A stretch of 64,000 nt of DNA from Bacteroides sp. M10 (GTDB lineage: Bacteria; Bacteroidota; Bacteroidia; Bacteroidales; Bacteroidaceae): contig NZ_CP060488.1 in the NCBI RefSeq assembly GCF_014334015.1, forward strand, positions 2,190,501 through 2,254,500. Reading direction: 5' to 3'. Positions 63,389 to 64,000 of the stretch are shown here, one piece after another. Each line of letters starts with the position of its first letter. The stretch's first letter is position 1. A model generated the notes under the pieces. The model worked only from the letters and a program-made list of their open reading frames with translations. It did no database searches and was not told where the DNA came from. The translations under genes and the position numbers were made by a program.

Positions 63389-64000
63389 ATGAAAAAGATT
63401 CTAAATGCTTTATTCTTGACGCTGCTTACAGTGTTCACATTTAGTTCATGTAGTGATGTACCGGCTCCTTATGATATATTGGGAGAAGGTGATGTTCCGG
63501 GGCTGACGGGTGATGGTACGAAAGAGAATCCATATAATATAGAAGCCGCACAACAGAAACAAGACGGCTCCATAGCTTGGGTGCAAGGATATATTGTGGG
63601 TGCTATAGAAAATGTATATGATGATAAAGGGGAATTTGCAGGCAATAAGGCTAGCTTTACAGCTCCTTTTAATATAACATCTAATGTACTGATTGCTGAA
63701 AGTCCAGATGAAACTAATGAAAGTAAATGCTTACCGGTTAAAATAAAAAATGGTAGTGATCTAGCCAATGCTTTAAATTTGAAAGACCATCCTGAAAATA
63801 AGGGAGGAGTCTTATTGATTCAAGGTGAGTTGAGTGCTGGTTTCGGTAAGGCAGCATTGATTAATACGACAGCTGCAGTATTTAATAATAAGGAGATCGG
63901 TGAAGAACAAGGTGGAGAAGATTTAGATCCTGATAATCCTTTGGGATTGGATATTTCTGTTGCTCCATTAGCAGATTTGTCCAATGATTTTAACGATGTT
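63389..64000 (+). CDS. OB-fold (DUF6359-like) lipoprotein, 3' end cut by window
   Basis: 204 residues visible, lipobox TFSSCSDVP. GDGTKENPYNIEAA, SIAWVQGYIVGAI and GGVLLIQGELSAGFGKAAL match a DUF6359-like OB-fold, then a (D)PDNPLG linker starts a second domain (ISVAPLADLSNDFNDV), perhaps a choice-of-anchor J domain. It is 20 nt after DUF5689 and in the same operon. Confidence 0.75.
   Translation, partial: MKKILNALFLTLLTVFTFSSCSDVPAPYDILGEGDVPGLTGDGTKENPYNIEAAQQKQDGSIAWVQGYIVGAIENVYDDKGEFAGNKASFTAPFNITSNVLIAESPDETNESKCLPVKIKNGSDLANALNLKDHPENKGGVLLIQGELSAGFGKAALINTTAAVFNNKEIGEEQGGEDLDPDNPLGLDISVAPLADLSNDFNDV

Overview
The window looks like chromosome of a gut Bacteroides (B. ovatus / xylanisolvens / thetaiotaomicron type). 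Supporting signs are the Bacteroides -7 promoter motif (TAnnTTTG) before many genes, many lipoproteins and SusC-like outer-membrane proteins, families such as GH76, GH92, GH125, DUF1573, DUF4369 and DUF4965, and a release factor 2 gene with a programmed frameshift. No rRNA, tRNA, CRISPR array or intact transposase was seen.

Region 1 (1-20.4 kb) is a carbohydrate-degradation block. A sulfatase, a GH2 enzyme and a GH43 enzyme are on the minus strand. A second GH43, then GH76, an unassigned hydrolase, a DUF4965/glutaminase-like protein, GH92, GH125, an aldose epimerase, GH127 and an acyltransferase run on the plus strand. GH76 + GH92 + GH125 is the classic alpha-mannan set; GH43/GH127/GH2 suggest furanose or other side branches. 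No SusC/SusD pair or hybrid two-component regulator lies in this part of the window.

Region 2 (20.4-23.9 kb) holds a VirE/DUF3874 ATPase diverging from an HU-like DNA-binding protein, both bordered by GGTGAAAG-type repeats including a perfect 17-bp palindrome. A membrane-anchored HTH regulator follows.

Region 3 (23.9-46.6 kb) is the unusual part: an AT-rich, partly decayed, internally duplicated envelope locus. It has a transglutaminase-like lipoprotein, three paralogous small lipoproteins, DUF1573 proteins, two Wzy/O-antigen-ligase-like membrane proteins with C-terminal TPRs, small membrane proteins, a membrane thioredoxin, a MauE/DoxX-type protein, DUF4369/TlpA proteins and a DUF4965 protein with a duplicated domain. 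Several copies are broken: a decayed DUF4965 copy, a transglutaminase 3' remnant, and two genes with an in-frame stop followed by a plausible coding tail. This is the best candidate for an undescribed system.

Region 4 (46.6-64 kb) is more ordinary: an M20 deacetylase, an acyl-CoA ligase, an M16 protease, prfB, an OprP-type porin, a CYTH protein, a MgtC/DUF4010 membrane protein, two secreted nucleases in one operon, and a TonB-dependent receptor followed by DUF5689 and OB-fold-like lipoproteins. The porin is preceded by an 11-bp-phased array resembling Pho boxes, so this end may serve phosphate and nucleic-acid scavenging.
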